Origin: Leptidea sinapis
Lineage: Eukaryota > Arthropoda > Insecta > Lepidoptera > Pieridae
DNA length: 64,000 bases
Reading direction: 5' to 3'
NCBI RefSeq assembly: GCF_905404315.1
Contig: NC_066312.1
Coordinates: 10,341,001 to 10,405,000, forward strand
The notes beneath the pieces were generated by a model. It did no database searches, was not told the DNA's origin, and was given only the letters and a program-made list of their open reading frames with translations. A program made the translations under genes and the position numbers. Of this stretch, positions 53,530-64,000 are shown one piece after another. How positions within the stretch are numbered: position 1 is the first letter of the stretch; each line of letters opens with the position of its first letter.

Positions 53530-53830
53530 AGTCACCGACATAGCTCAGTTGGTTGCTAAACTGAACTGAGCAGCTCAAAACATAAATCGACGAACAGCTG
53601 TCCGCTGTGGCAGAAAAGTCCTTGAATGGCAACTTAGTACATACTTAGTCATACGTCCTGGAAGATGTAGTGATGGTAGGCCCCCTACACGATGGACCGA
53701 TGATCTGGGCAGGACCGATATGGATGAGAAGAATGTATATAACATAATATCGCTGAAAAACGTCGGATGAGGGTAGCGCGGGACCGATCGTCGTGGAAAT
53801 CTTTAATGTAGGCCTTTGTTTAAAGAGCAC
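53530..53830 (+). pseudogene. RTE-like reverse transcriptase C-terminal fragment
   Basis: Plus-strand pieces VLEWQLSTYLVIRPGRCSDG, then RPPTRWTDDLGR, then DRSSWKS-like text and the FVxxAR end. Broken by stops. Confidence 0.75.
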
Positions 53831-54029
53831 GGCGCGTGTGGATAGCCGTGTCGTTTTTAAAGTGTCGCACTCTATTAGAAAGAACTAGTGACGGAAATAT
53901 AACATTACTAAATATATATTACGTAAAAACCGTCAAACAAATTGTCATACTTACTACATGTTTAGTTCGTATCAAACTTCATAATTAAGTTATAGAGATG
54001 CAAGCAGAACAACTTATCGTTTAACTCTT

Positions 54030-54280
54030 AGATTATGTATACATCTAGATTAAGTATAGATAGACTGTAACAACTGTACAAACATCGAAAAAAATAATAG
54101 AAGTTAACCTCTATTTTGAGCAATTCAAAACAAACACACAGTGACATACAAATCGGTAGTGTTAGACGTAGCTTGTCACGCACACTACAGTTAAAAAACT
54201 TGACTGTTTTCATCGGTTGTTGCAAGAAGCTCCATTTATCTAGAAGTATAAATTATCTATGGCTTAACTAATCGAATCTC
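54030..54280. mobile_element. MITE, family I, copy 3
   Basis: Ends ATACATCTAGATTAAGTATA and TATCTAGAAGTATAAATTAT; core inverted relative to 12012-12236 (GAAGTTAACCTCTATTTTGA). Confidence 0.65.
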
Positions 54281-54365
54281 ACTTCGGAGATTCGTATTTA
54301 GCTCTTATTTAGTCTATAGCAGCAGTTAATACAAACCTTAAACTAATTATAACGAATAGCGCTTA

Positions 54366-57300
54366 TCAGTTCCAGCCATGTGACAACGATTCGCTCTCCC
54401 ATCCATGGTGTGAATGCTCTTCCTCATGATGCACGGGCACAAACACTTGCTTCTCAACCTCCACGTGTTTGATAATAGGCACGGGCACGTGTTGGACTAC
54501 CGGTACGGGCACGTGTTTGTAGATAGGCACCTCTTTGTATACAGGGACCTCCTTCACAATGTGCACCGGTACCGGAACCTTTGACACGTGGTGATGATGG
54601 ATCGTATGGACCTTGTAGGGCACGTGGATTGTTACGTGTTTGCTGAAACAAAAACATTCTTAGGTCCCTAAAAATTGTACACATATTTCTTATTCAGGAA
54701 TTTAGCTTTCCTTTTCATAATATGAGGTCGTTATGATATTACTACTATGTAGTTGTACGTTAGTGGCGCTAAGGCTAATGCTCCTCGTGCAACTTTATTT
54801 TGGTTTTAAAGTGAAACTTTTATTAAATCGTATCAAACTTTTTCGTATGTGTGTTACATATCACACTCAGTTAAGGCATAAAAAGGCATTTATTTTCTCA
54901 AAATAAATTCCTTTAGAATTATTTCTTCATTATTTTTGATGTCATTTCTACTATACTAGATACTACTACCGCTTCGTAAACAAATGGCGCTCTGAGAGAG
55001 AAGAAGCGGCGCAAGAAACTCTCCCAGCATTCTTTTTTTGCGCTCTTTTTAATGAAAATATACAATATTGTACTTTCATTGCTATTGCTATAAAATAATC
55101 ATAATCTAGTCCCAGGCTGTCCGATCACGTAGATATTCAGCAATAGGATTTACGACACTAATATCAATATGGAAGCAAACGACGGAACCAGCTGACAATA
55201 TCAGATTACTGTTGATCCTGATAGCTTTGTTCCCTGAACCACTCTGTTCCCGTTGCCCTGTGATTTGAAAAAATGTCTCCGGTAGTTAATTACGCCGGCT
55301 CTACACGCTGTTGCACCACAAAACAAATGCACTGCTCTATAGAATAAAACATTTCCGCGTAACAAAGTGAAATAGGATTAACAACATAAATACCAGCTAA
55401 TTGATATTCTCAAGACTTGTATGACCACGTTAATGCCATACATTATTCACGTCTACTATGTGTTAAAAGTTTCAATTAAACTTAGTATACTCTTGCTTAT
55501 ATAACAGCTGTGAATGCTTTGTTTTAACGTGAGCCTGGACCGGTTTATGTATTTAGTTTAATATTGTAATCGAAAGTGGTCCACGGCCCCAAATATTATA
55601 TCATTAAGAATTAACTGCAACGTAGAAACTGTTACAAATACTGTTTGAATATAAATAAATGTATTGGAATTTAATTTAATTGTATTATTTTTTAAACATC
55701 AAAATATTTCTGTTTCATTTACATATTTGCTTCTTACTTAATATAAAATTTATTTGCGCCTTCAATTGAAGTATCACTCAACTTATATTTATGTCTATAT
55801 AACTTTATATGTATAAGTAAGTGTAGTAAGTGTATCTCTGATATCTAACTATACATGTAAACAAAGTTTGAGTTTGAAATATTGAATATCAACAGAAAGT
55901 ATTGAGAACACCATTTATAATTGAAACAACATTTTAATACACAAAGTTATGCAGGAGTTATATATTTATAACTTGCATTCAAACTTGCAAGCCTTTCACT
56001 TAAAGGAGTATCAATTATTGCTAAATACGGAAGTTTCTAATAAGTCGAGAATGATCTCTCATTATGTTGTCGTTTAGATTGGAATTATAAAACAAAGTTT
56101 TGACATCCAAAACTATTTAGTTATGATACATTGTAAATAATTGCACTTTTTTGAATACTAGTTATTTAAGTATACTTTCATCAGAAGTATATTAAAGATA
56201 AAAACAACGTGGAATTTTATATGTTAAATCGAACATCATGTCAATTTAGAAACAATTTTTTGATATGACTCTATATTTCGCAAAACACTGGAAAACTAGT
56301 TTGAACTACTCATCACAGATAAAATAAATATTATTAAACTGACAGATCCCGCTGCTTCGTTCGCGTTCAATTTACAAAATAGCTCTTTGCTGTTATGTTA
56401 TACAGTGACACACCCTGGCTTCGCTCGGGTTCGTCGCTATGTGTTTATATAATATATAAAAAACGCAACTATTTCTAGGCTCTGTAGGTCATATAACAAG
56501 TGGCCAAATCGCAGAACATTGATTTATTCGTTCCGCTTGCTCAATATAAAAAGAAAATAATTAATTTACACACGTGACCTTGTTTTCATATTTCATTTTT
56601 ATTTTTCTATTATATATTACAATATTTATAGATTTTAGTTTTTAAATTGTTAAAATTACTGTCTTATAAACGTAGTAAAAATTATGAATGTTGTGGTATC
56701 TTATAAGTGAATTAACTCTTATCCATATTTTTTATATTTTAAGTTTAAGCATGTAAAGAGTGTTATTTTGTGTTTATATATAATTTTACAATAATTATAT
56801 TTTTTGTTAATTAAAAATTAAAATTATTATAAATGTATAGAAGTCTACCCGATTTATTGATATTTATTATCACAGCTCCCTTGGATAGTAGCCATAGAGA
56901 GCCATTAGTTTAGATTATGTGGTGGTAGCATTTTCAAAAGTAACCTTTCCCAATAAACACGCATCTAATGCAAAAAATAAGCGGGTTGATAGTTCCAAAG
57001 TATAGCGCATTTTTAGAATTGGTATCGATAATTTTGAAAAAAAAAAAGTCTGTAAACGAATACAGTGAAACCAATTTCAAACAGTAATGGACTCTAGGTC
57101 ATGTAGATAATAAGAGATGTAAAATTTTTGTTGATAAAATGGAATCGACTTACTGTCCACCGCCGAAGCCTCCTGGGGTTGGCACCGCAACCACGGATAC
57201 TACTAACATGGTAAAGAGCTGAAAACAACAAAACATAAATAATATATATATAACATGGAAAATATAACTCCATACAGTTGTATGTATAATTAAATTTGTT

Positions 57301-57401
57301 AAAGAGTATGAAAATTCTTGATTGCTAAATTATTAATTAGATCACAAGGCTTCCAATATTAGTATTTACATTACGAAACTTACAGCGAGTTTCGCGTACA
57401 T
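54366..57401 (-). CDS. Secreted VPV-repeat, His-rich protein, probably cuticular; three exons
   Basis: Joined minus-strand exons: 57401-57384 (ATG; 6 codons; donor GTAAGT), 57218-57154 (65 nt; TTTTCAG / GTAAGT) and 54642-54366 (277 nt; TTTCAG; stop TGA 54368-54366). Phases 0 and 2 fit exactly: 360 nt, 119 residues. Residues 1-17 (MYAKLALFTMLVVSVVA) are a classic signal peptide. The mature chain starts VPTPGGFGGGH and continues with repeated [VI]-P-[VI]-x2-[HK]-[VE] units (KEVPVYKEVPIYKHVPVPVV) and His clusters near 45 and 100-107. No cysteine appears in it. A tiny first coding exon that splits the signal peptide is usual for insect cuticle and chorion genes. Such low-complexity VPV proteins are known among insect cuticle proteins; the role is inferred. 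No RR chitin-binding consensus is seen. Confidence 0.85.
54863..55155 (-). mobile_element. LINE 3' UTR, family D, in intron 2 of the VPV gene
   Basis: Shares GCTCTGAGAGAGAAGAAGCGG and CTAGTCCCAGGCTGTCCGAT with 43795-44275. Same orientation as the host gene. Confidence 0.8.
55160..56330. other. Intron 2 of the VPV gene, no feature
   Basis: AT-rich, no repeat match. Confidence 0.45.
56335..56600 (-). mobile_element. Helitron-like repeat relic
   Basis: GATCCCGCTGCTTCGTTCGC and CCTGGCTTCGCTCGGGTTCG are the GC-rich hairpin phrases of insect non-autonomous Helitron-type repeats. Borders uncertain. Confidence 0.45.
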
Positions 57402-57492
57402 CTTGCAATTGTTTTTGCTGGACTGATGAAGTTATAACACTTGGCCTTCTGACACTTGGTGGCTTTCTACTTGTTTCCATCCTGGCCATAGC

Positions 57493-57499
57493 TTTTATA
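57493..57499 (-). promoter_or_regulatory. TATA box of the VPV gene
   Basis: TATAAAA on the minus strand, 98 bp before the start codon. A TCAGT-type initiator is not at the standard distance; TCAGTCC near 57425 is too far, so the start site is unresolved. Confidence 0.5.
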
Positions 57500-57549
57500 C
57501 CGTTCTGTCGTGTCCAACAATTGCATAATACTGCCCCTTGGCTCATCCC

Positions 57550-58275
57550 TACTAACCTTATTTACCCTGCCATATTAGAAAGGTATATGAAATTGGATGT
57601 ATAGGCGTCGAAAGCTTGCGTACCGAAATGGAGGGGCTAATACAGGTGGGGTAGGAGCAGATGTGAATTGTGCCGTTTGTAGTGTAAATGTTAGTCGAGT
57701 GTTTTCAGATGATTAGCAGCGATCGTTTTAAAATATTTCAAGTATTTCTTGCGGTAAAAGTATTAAGAACCTTTTTAAGATTTGTGTAATGTTTTGTTAG
57801 AAGTCTCTTTGATACATAAATAGGTATATTAATGACTACTCAAAAGCTGTGGGCTGTGCGAATTTTCGTTGCGAAATTGTTTTATGTTCATTTCATGTTT
57901 TGATTTATTTTCTATGCTCTTGTATAATATGCAATAATTGGAACGCTTGTTTATATTACATAAAAGAGAATCCGAGTGCTACCAAGAACTTTATTATGAA
58001 GTAGTTAATTTTTCGTTTTTATATTACACCGAAAATGTCATTTTCAAAACTGAAAGGAACTTCGCCTAAGTGATAATCAGTTTTGCGTGGATTTGCCTAT
58101 TGGAAAAGAAACAGTTTCGCGTGACTATGTCTTTTGGAAAGGAATGATTACTTTATTGTTTATAAATGAGTAGCAGTTTCACTCTACTCGTGTTAATTGC
58201 CTACATTTTATATCTTATTAGCTTATGGGTATTTTGTTAAGCATATAACAACTATGTGTAGTGTTCGTTTTATAC
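57550..58275. other. No gene seen; upstream of the VPV gene
   Basis: AT-rich, no repeat match. Confidence 0.4.
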
Positions 58276-58280
58276 TACAG

Positions 58281-58475
58281 TTTACCAGTGGGCGGCGTGC
58301 ACAGGATGCCGGCTAGATTATGGGCACCACAACGGCGCCTATTTCTGCCGTGAAACCGTAATGTGTAATCATTATTGTGTTTCGGTCTGAAGGGCGCCGT
58401 AGCTAGTGAAATTACTCGGCAAATGACACTTAACATCTTAATTCTCAAGGATGATGAAGTGGCAAGCGCAATTTA
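58281..58475 (+). repeat. SINE-like repeat, family A, 5' 195 bp
   Basis: Head TTTACCAGTGGGCGGC to just before the hairpin. Confidence 0.8.
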
Positions 58476-58646
58476 TTAGTTTTAACTTCATAAAACAAAA
58501 TCAGTTGCAAAATGACCTTAAAAAGAGTATACTAAACATTTATATTGTGGTAGTCATATATGGAGAGTGTGATTAGATCAAATACCCCTTAGGATTACTC
58601 ACAAAATGTCAACCGTGCATGAAATGTGCGTGTGTTCGTCACTGAA

Positions 58647-58773
58647 CTCTACTGTACTATACTGTACTGTACTATACTGTACTGTACTATACTGTACTGT
58701 ACTATACTGTACTGTACTGTACTATACTGTACTGTGCTATACTGTACTGTACTATACTGTACCGTACTATAAT
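58647..58773 (+). repeat. ACTGT/ACTAT pentanucleotide array
   Basis: About 25 five-base units, mostly in the order ACTAT-ACTGT-ACTGT, giving a 15-bp higher-order period. Confidence 0.92.
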
Positions 58774-59091
58774 TTTGGATAGTTATGTGTATGTTTGAGT
58801 TAGTTCCTGGATGGTATAAATTAACAGTTGGGCCCAGTACGTAGCGCTGTGATTGAATTCTAGGAATTTGTGTTTTTTTAAGAGCATTAGATTTTTGTTT
58901 CTTAAATTTTGCATGATGTGGATGATATTATGGTGATATATATCAAAACATCAATAGTTTTTTTTTCTGTTATTTAATAAGCGTGAGGGCAATAGGTACA
59001 TCATCTATCAAGTGCACTCGTGTTTAGTAGTACTGGTTGTAGTTTTTAAGGTATTCCTATATAGAAAGTAAATTGTCCCTTTGAACTCTAA

Positions 59092-59403
59092 CGGCCGTTC
59101 CCAATATACTATCTACAGATAGAGATAAATTACTACCTTCTACTGTCAGTAATTAGCTGTCAATAATCTGAAGCTGTCCCAATATACCCGATAAGTCATT
59201 CTTATCGCCTTATATTGCCTGTACGCGTGAATTGAAATTTCCATACAAACTTCTATCGCTGGTAAGCTATACGTCGTGCCATTGACAGACAGCATGTACG
59301 GATAAGCTGAGTTACTGTCGATAACTTTATTGGGACAGAAAAGTCAACGATAGTTACGATTTTTATCTCAGGTAAGAGATAGGCTGAATATTGGGAACGG
59401 CCG
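59092..59403. mobile_element. PIF/Harbinger-like MITE, family G, copy 2
   Basis: Inverted relative to copy 1; TAA flanks at 59089-59091 and 59404-59406. Confidence 0.8.
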
Positions 59404-59409
59404 TAAATC

Positions 59410-59915
59410 AGCCGAATTGAATAAGGCAAACTTTGCAGGTAATTTACAGATTAACTTAAACAGCGAGAGTGTGAAGTTTTTTTCATCTTTTTTTTTGACA
59501 AAAACAGCAATATTTAAATGCCTTATCAAAGTGTACATAAATATAATATATAATAATAAGCATAGGGTTTTTGTACTTTGAATTAGACAGACAGTATTTT
59601 ATGTTTACTGTAAAGGTATTTAGAAAAAACCACAAATAGGTACATAAAAACCTTAAATAAGAGATTGTCAACTTTTCTTGATTAATACGTTAATAGGAAT
59701 CACCAAAGTTTGTTGTTTTTTATGCAATAGGCCATTTTATCATCCACCTTCAGAGATAAAAAGTAACTGAAATTTTTAAGTTAATAATATATTCTTCTAT
59801 ACACGATTATAATGTAATTAAAAAAAAATTGACCGTTAGCGCTGCGAACGAGCTCTGGGACTTTTTATTATATATTTTTTGAAATTTAGAACATCAGAAT
59901 AAATATGAAGATTTG
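59410..59915. other. No gene seen
   Basis: AT-rich. Confidence 0.45.
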
Positions 59916-59917
59916 AC

Positions 59918-59973
59918 ATTTTTATGACAATAAGGGACAAGACAAGCAGGACGAAATTGATACGCCCTTCCAT
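59918..59973 (-). repeat. SINE-like repeat, family A, 56-bp fragment
   Basis: TTTTTATGACAATAAGGGAC to ATACGCCCTTCC. Lies just before a LINE copy. Confidence 0.6.
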
Positions 59974-60039
59974 TCCGAATAATTTAGAATCAAATTTAAT
60001 AGATTTCATACCAATTAATATTTTAATCGATTTTATCCT

Positions 60040-60380
60040 GATTATTATGATTATCCTGATTCCTGCCGCCGAATTAGATCTTCGCACGACACGCCACAAG
60101 TTAGGATATCATCCCCACCATCTGGATGTGTGGCGGTCCTCCACAGTGCGGTTTTCAAGGAGCTTTCTTCCACATACTACAAAGCTCTGGAATGAGCTTC
60201 CTTGTGCGGTGTTTCCGAGACAATACGACATGGGTACCTTCAAAAAAAGCGCGTGCACCTTCCTTAAAGGGCGGCAACGCTCCTGGGATTCCTCTGGTGT
60301 CGCAAGAGAATGTGTGCAGCAGTGATCACGTAATACCAGGTTCCCCTGTACGCTCGTTTGTCCTCCTATTCAAAAAAAAA
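60040..60380 (+). pseudogene. CR1/Jockey-like LINE 3' end, family B, best-preserved copy
   Basis: Plus-strand ORF ends: IPAAELDLRTTRHKLGYHPH, HLDVWRSSTVRFSRSFLPHT, TKLWNELPCAVFPRQYDMGT, FKKSACTFLKGRQRSWDSSG, with no stop inside. This is the typical C-terminus of a non-LTR ORF2. The 3' end is TACGCTCGTTTGTCCTCC then A-rich. Confidence 0.88.
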
Positions 60381-60568
60381 TACCAATAATATTCAATATT
60401 ATCTATTTAGATATACGTCTATATATATCATTTTATATTTACTTTACAAATATCGAAGATTGAAGTGGGTTTTTCAGGTTGGTTGGAAAATCCAAAATTT
60501 TGAGCAGCGTCGCAATAGTGATATTTTTTTTTTAAACACGATGTTAAGCATCATCTCATATTGTACTA

Positions 60569-60650
60569 TGCTAGTGAGATAAATGGGCAAATGAGACTTA
60601 ATATCTTATTTCTCAAGGTGACGAGCGCAGTTGTAGTGCCACTCAGATGT
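60569..60650 (+). repeat. SINE-like repeat, family A, internal fragment
   Basis: GGGCAAATGAGACTTAATATC to GTAGTGCCACTCAGATG. Confidence 0.65.
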
Positions 60651-60739
60651 AAAAAATAAATGGTTTATTTAAATAAAATAAAAGTTGTTATCGTCATAAT
60701 ATGCACACGTTTCCACGCCACCTATGAGGTAGTGTACTT

Positions 60740-61066
60740 ATCGCATTTTTATAACTTTTTGAATCGTTATATCTCAGAAACGGTGGCTCGTAAGAAAAAA
60801 AGTATTGGTACGATTTTTATAGATAATTTTATGATCTACAATTTTTGTCCAAGGTATTTTTATGATAAAACTTACCGTTTTGCGGAAAATCGCGAATAAC
60901 TCATTTTTTTGACCTTTGACCTTGAATAAAAATTTTCCATACACGGGAATGATGGGGAACTTTTAAAATATATTGTTTATAATTATGTTTTGCACAATTT
61001 CACTGATTTTCAGCTTGTTGGGACTTTATGTAACTTCACTCTCATTTTTTGGTCTAAATTGACCGG
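60740..61066. mobile_element. MITE, family F, one end missing
   Basis: Core ATCGTTATATCTCAGAAACG matches 8091-8112; the right end has the full AAATTGACCGG terminus. The left terminal repeat is absent. Confidence 0.8.
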
Positions 61067-61079
61067 ACTATACATTATA

Positions 61080-61690
61080 TTTTTTCTTTGGGCTTAATAT
61101 TAGGGCATTTTGAGTAGGATTCAGTTTGGGTATACTTAGTTACAATGTAATAATGCTTTCATAGTTAAAATGACCCTTAATATATCAAGCGGATGTTTCA
61201 TTATCAGGTAATGAAACTGTGATTTACTGCTTACAAAACAAACAAGCCATTGTACTTAATCAGAATATTGCATATATTCTGACTTTGATATAATTATCAC
61301 CCAATTGAATGATTTATTATGTTTTAGCAGAATAATTTCTGATCTACATTTCTATAAACGTGATTTATTTATTTATGTGATGGAATTAAGTGTACCAGCA
61401 GCAGGGGCGTGCATTAGTTTTCTAGAAGGTAGGCACTGTAGATATAAATGTACAGTCAGTATTTTATGGTCTAAATATTGAAGTTGTTTGTGTATCGCAT
61501 AGAGTTTCCGGCCCATTTGGTCATTTATTTCTATATTTCATTGAATACAATACTGTTGTATTGAATTAGTAGAAGTTTGGTTAAAGAATAATGGAACTAA
61601 ATTGTACTAAAAAAATTTTTAACACTAGTGCTGTATTTATAAAGGTCATTAAGGAGGTAGGCACTGCCTAATTGCCTATATGGTATGCAC
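61080..61690. other. No gene seen
   Basis: AT-rich. Confidence 0.45.
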
Positions 61691-61734
61691 GTCCCTGACC
61701 AGCAGTTACTTCAATAAAACTTATGATAAAGCAA

Positions 61735-62275
61735 CAAAAGTTTGCATAACTTTTATCTATTGTATCAGGGGTTAAAGTATGAAAATTTGCCGATTTGTTT
61801 GCCGTTTTTTTGCCATCTAATAGGAAGATCATGTATGCCTTTGCGATAGAACTGTGGTGATCTAGATTCGACAAACTGTGTAAAAGCATTTTCCTGAGAA
61901 GAAACCTTTTTATCCAGCAGATAGTTGTCCAAATCACGAAGAAATGGTAGTCCGTTGGAGTAAGTTGTGGCGAATACGGAGTGTGTCGAATGGTGATTGA
62001 AATTCCTGTAGACGTAAAACGGTTTCTCGTGCTGTATGAGGTCTCGCATTATCATGGAGCAGTAATGGCGGTTCACTGCTTGTTTTGCTGTGATTGTTCT
62101 GAGTTCGGCACTGAAGACATCTGCCGTTATTGATTGACCAGATCGGAGAAAGCTATAGTGAATAGCACCATGCTGAGACCACCAAACAGTTACCTTTTTA
62201 TTGGTAACCTTTGCTTTAGGACTTAGGGAAAATATCTGTGAAGAAATTCAAAGGTGGTCACTTCCAGTGGTACTG
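61735..62275 (-). pseudogene. Mariner transposase pseudogene, C-terminal half
   Basis: Minus-strand reading: KKVTVWWSQHGAIHYSFLRS, GQSITADVFSAELRT, a shift through the HDNARPH region, FLRDLDNYLLDKK, QENAFTQFVESRSPQFYRKG then IHDLPIRWQK. The catalytic Asp of HDN is disrupted. The motifs differ from the relic at 46318, so it is a separate lineage. Confidence 0.87.
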
Positions 62276-62289
62276 GCCTAGCACATAGC

Positions 62290-62602
62290 TTTACCAGTGG
62301 GAGGCTCTTTGCACAGGATGCCGGCTAGATTATGGGTACCACAACGGCGCCTATTTCTGCCGTGAAGCAGTAATTTGTAATCATTACTGTGTTTCGGTCT
62401 GAATGGCGCCGTAGCTAGTTAAATTACTGGGCAAATGAGACTTAACATTTTATGTCTCAAGGTGACGAACGCAATTGTAGTGCCCCTCAGAATATTTGGG
62501 TTTTTCAAGGACCTGAGCGGCACTGTAATGGGAAGGGCGTATCAATTACAATCAGCTGAGCGTCCTGCTCGTGTCGTCCCTTATTTTCATTAAAAAAAGA
62601 AC
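62290..62602 (+). repeat. SINE-like repeat, family A, reference copy
   Basis: Full-length plus copy. Head TTTACCAGTGGGAGGCTC; body ATGGGTACCACAACGGCGCC; inverted arms near 62481 and 62512; end TTATTTTCATTAAAAAAAG. A-rich 3' end and lack of coding suggest a retroposed element; a clear pol III promoter was not recognised. Confidence 0.87.
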
Positions 62603-62609
62603 AGAGAGG

Positions 62610-62980
62610 GATCACGCCTCACGATGAGGACGCACATGATGTAAAAGTAACACACATTATACCAACAACTTTTACTTGCGGTACAAATTTTTCCATCGCC
62701 GTACGTGCGTAATCAAATCGTTACATAAACGGATAACTTTTAATTATCATTACAGTTTGATATAAAAACAGCCTTGGCTTTAATTTTTTAATTCCAGTGG
62801 CCGACATACACTTCGCTTGTGTTTCGGTAAACGGGCACAATAAAATACTATTTCTTTGTATTTCATTACCACAGTACAATGTGATAATTTTTAAATTTAA
62901 TACAATTGAAGTCTGTAAATTATATTAATAAAAATGTTATTATAAACTATACATTTAAATATATCGTACTACAATTATTG
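62610..62980. other. No gene seen
   Basis: AT-rich. Confidence 0.45.
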
Positions 62981-62984
62981 TATT

Positions 62985-63330
62985 CGATTGCCATCTTGCA
63001 ACCCTCTTGCGGATCTGTAGATGGAACAGAATAATATAAAAATCGCAATACAAAAATAGATATTGATCGTAGAAAGGTGTAATTTTTAAGTTGTAGGTAT
63101 GTTTTTTTCAATGCTGATTTATAATAAAATCAAATTAATTGGTCAAAAAATAATAATTAAATTATTTAGGGGTCACCCTTATTATCATTTAGGGACATGA
63201 AAAATACATGTTGGCCGATTCTCAGACCTACCCGATATGCGTACAAAATTTCATACAAATCGGCTTAGCCGTTTCGGGGGCGTTTGGTAACATACACCTC
63301 GACATGAGAATATTATATATTATATTTAAC
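62985..63330 (-). mobile_element. Helitron/LEP1-like element
   Basis: GCCGATTCTCAGACCTACCC, AATCGGCTTAGCCGTTTCGG and the CGACATGAGAATATT end in minus orientation. The plus ORF at 63208 is part of it. Confidence 0.68.
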
Positions 63331-63334
63331 ATTT

Positions 63335-63940
63335 TATTGTATGTCCGCTTGGTAGTTAGACCAATTATGACAGAACTTTCACTGGCAGATAGCTCGACAT
63401 TAAAGATTTATATGAGGTATGCATGGGAAAATGGAATAATTATTTATTTATTTATGTTATTGGAGAATCTACAGCTGAATACTTTACAATAGATACAATG
63501 TGATAAAATAACAGAAAGCCATTTACAGATTCTCACGAGTAGCAAAAATTAAGAATTATTAGAGAAAAAGTGTACAAATTGTCGCCTAAAATGATATACG
63601 CAGACGAAAGAAAGTGACATAGTCTGGTAACACCGGAATATAAAAAATGTGTAGACGAGATAATTATTATTAATTTATTTAGATTTAGCAGTGGTTATTA
63701 CAATATTACATTTATAATAATGCTAAGTTACAAAGGTCTAATTACTAAATGCATTTATAACCTTTTAAGGTGAATACCGCATGCATAATTATGTTTGAAG
63801 TAGTTAATATGAAATCAGTATAAATTATAAAACAACCATTCAATGATGTAACGAAATTGGGAAAGGAACTAAATCCACCAAACAAGTCACGATATATAGG
63901 TACTTAACAAAACAAGAATACATTTTAATAATATTTTTAT
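63335..63940. other. No gene seen
   Basis: AT-rich. Confidence 0.45.
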
Positions 63941-63944
63941 AATA

Positions 63945-64000
63945 TACTAGCTGACCCAGCAAACGTATTGCCGATTTTAAAATCGCGATACAAAAGTAAC
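63945..64000 (-). mobile_element. Helitron/LEP1-like element, cut by the window edge
   Basis: CTAGCTGACCCAGCAAACGT at 63948 is the end seen at 26200-26222, inverted. Confidence 0.65.

Noticed and set aside
63208..63492. Plus ORF of 94 codons
   Set aside because: Runs through a Helitron/LEP1-like repeat; no protein motif.
1..64000. CRISPR arrays, operons, riboswitches or bacterial insertion sequences
   Set aside because: No spaced direct repeats or bacterial gene layout; the window is animal nuclear DNA.

Overview
The window looks like a stretch of a lepidopteran (butterfly or moth) nuclear genome. It is AT-rich, with no operons and no bacterial signals. Its few protein genes are split by introns, and the space between is filled with repeats typical of moths and butterflies: Helitron/LEP1-like elements, 5'-truncated non-LTR retrotransposons, tRNA-derived SINEs, mariner relics and foldback MITEs. 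Lepidoptera is inferred from repeat types and splice style; no species is claimed.

Layout. 1-6751 (minus strand): most of a Ty3/gypsy errantivirus-like element. It has a 198-bp 5' LTR, a tRNA-Leu-type primer site, gag, a textbook -1 frameshift signal, pol and the start of env, which runs off the left edge. The element sits in the tail of an older LINE copy. 7267-10816 (minus): four phase-compatible exons that read as the N-terminus and first GAF domain of a cyclic-nucleotide phosphodiesterase; the last exon carries an apparent 2-nt insertion that breaks the frame. 11000-36700: mainly repeats, plus two weak candidate exons of an unknown membrane protein (20224-20364, 24801-24893, minus). 36763-47503 (plus): a complete five-exon mitochondrial thiamine pyrophosphate carrier gene (SLC25A19/Tpc1-like, 320 aa), rebuilt here from splice sites and phase; its introns hold a MITE, several LINE pieces and a dead mariner. 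48000-54300: repeats, including an inverted SINE pair. 54366-57401 (minus): a three-exon gene for a 119-aa secreted, VPV- and His-rich protein, probably cuticular. 57550-64000: repeats and a second mariner relic.

The host genes have no visible functional link: one would act in cyclic-nucleotide signalling, one in mitochondrial cofactor import and one in the extracellular matrix or cuticle. The retroelement genes form one unit: Gag and, by frameshifting, Gag-Pol would come from the full-length RNA, and Env probably from a spliced RNA, because a splice acceptor lies next to its ATG.

Repeat family names (A to M) are local labels. Family A is a SINE-like element of about 310 bp, with at least 15 copies or fragments here.
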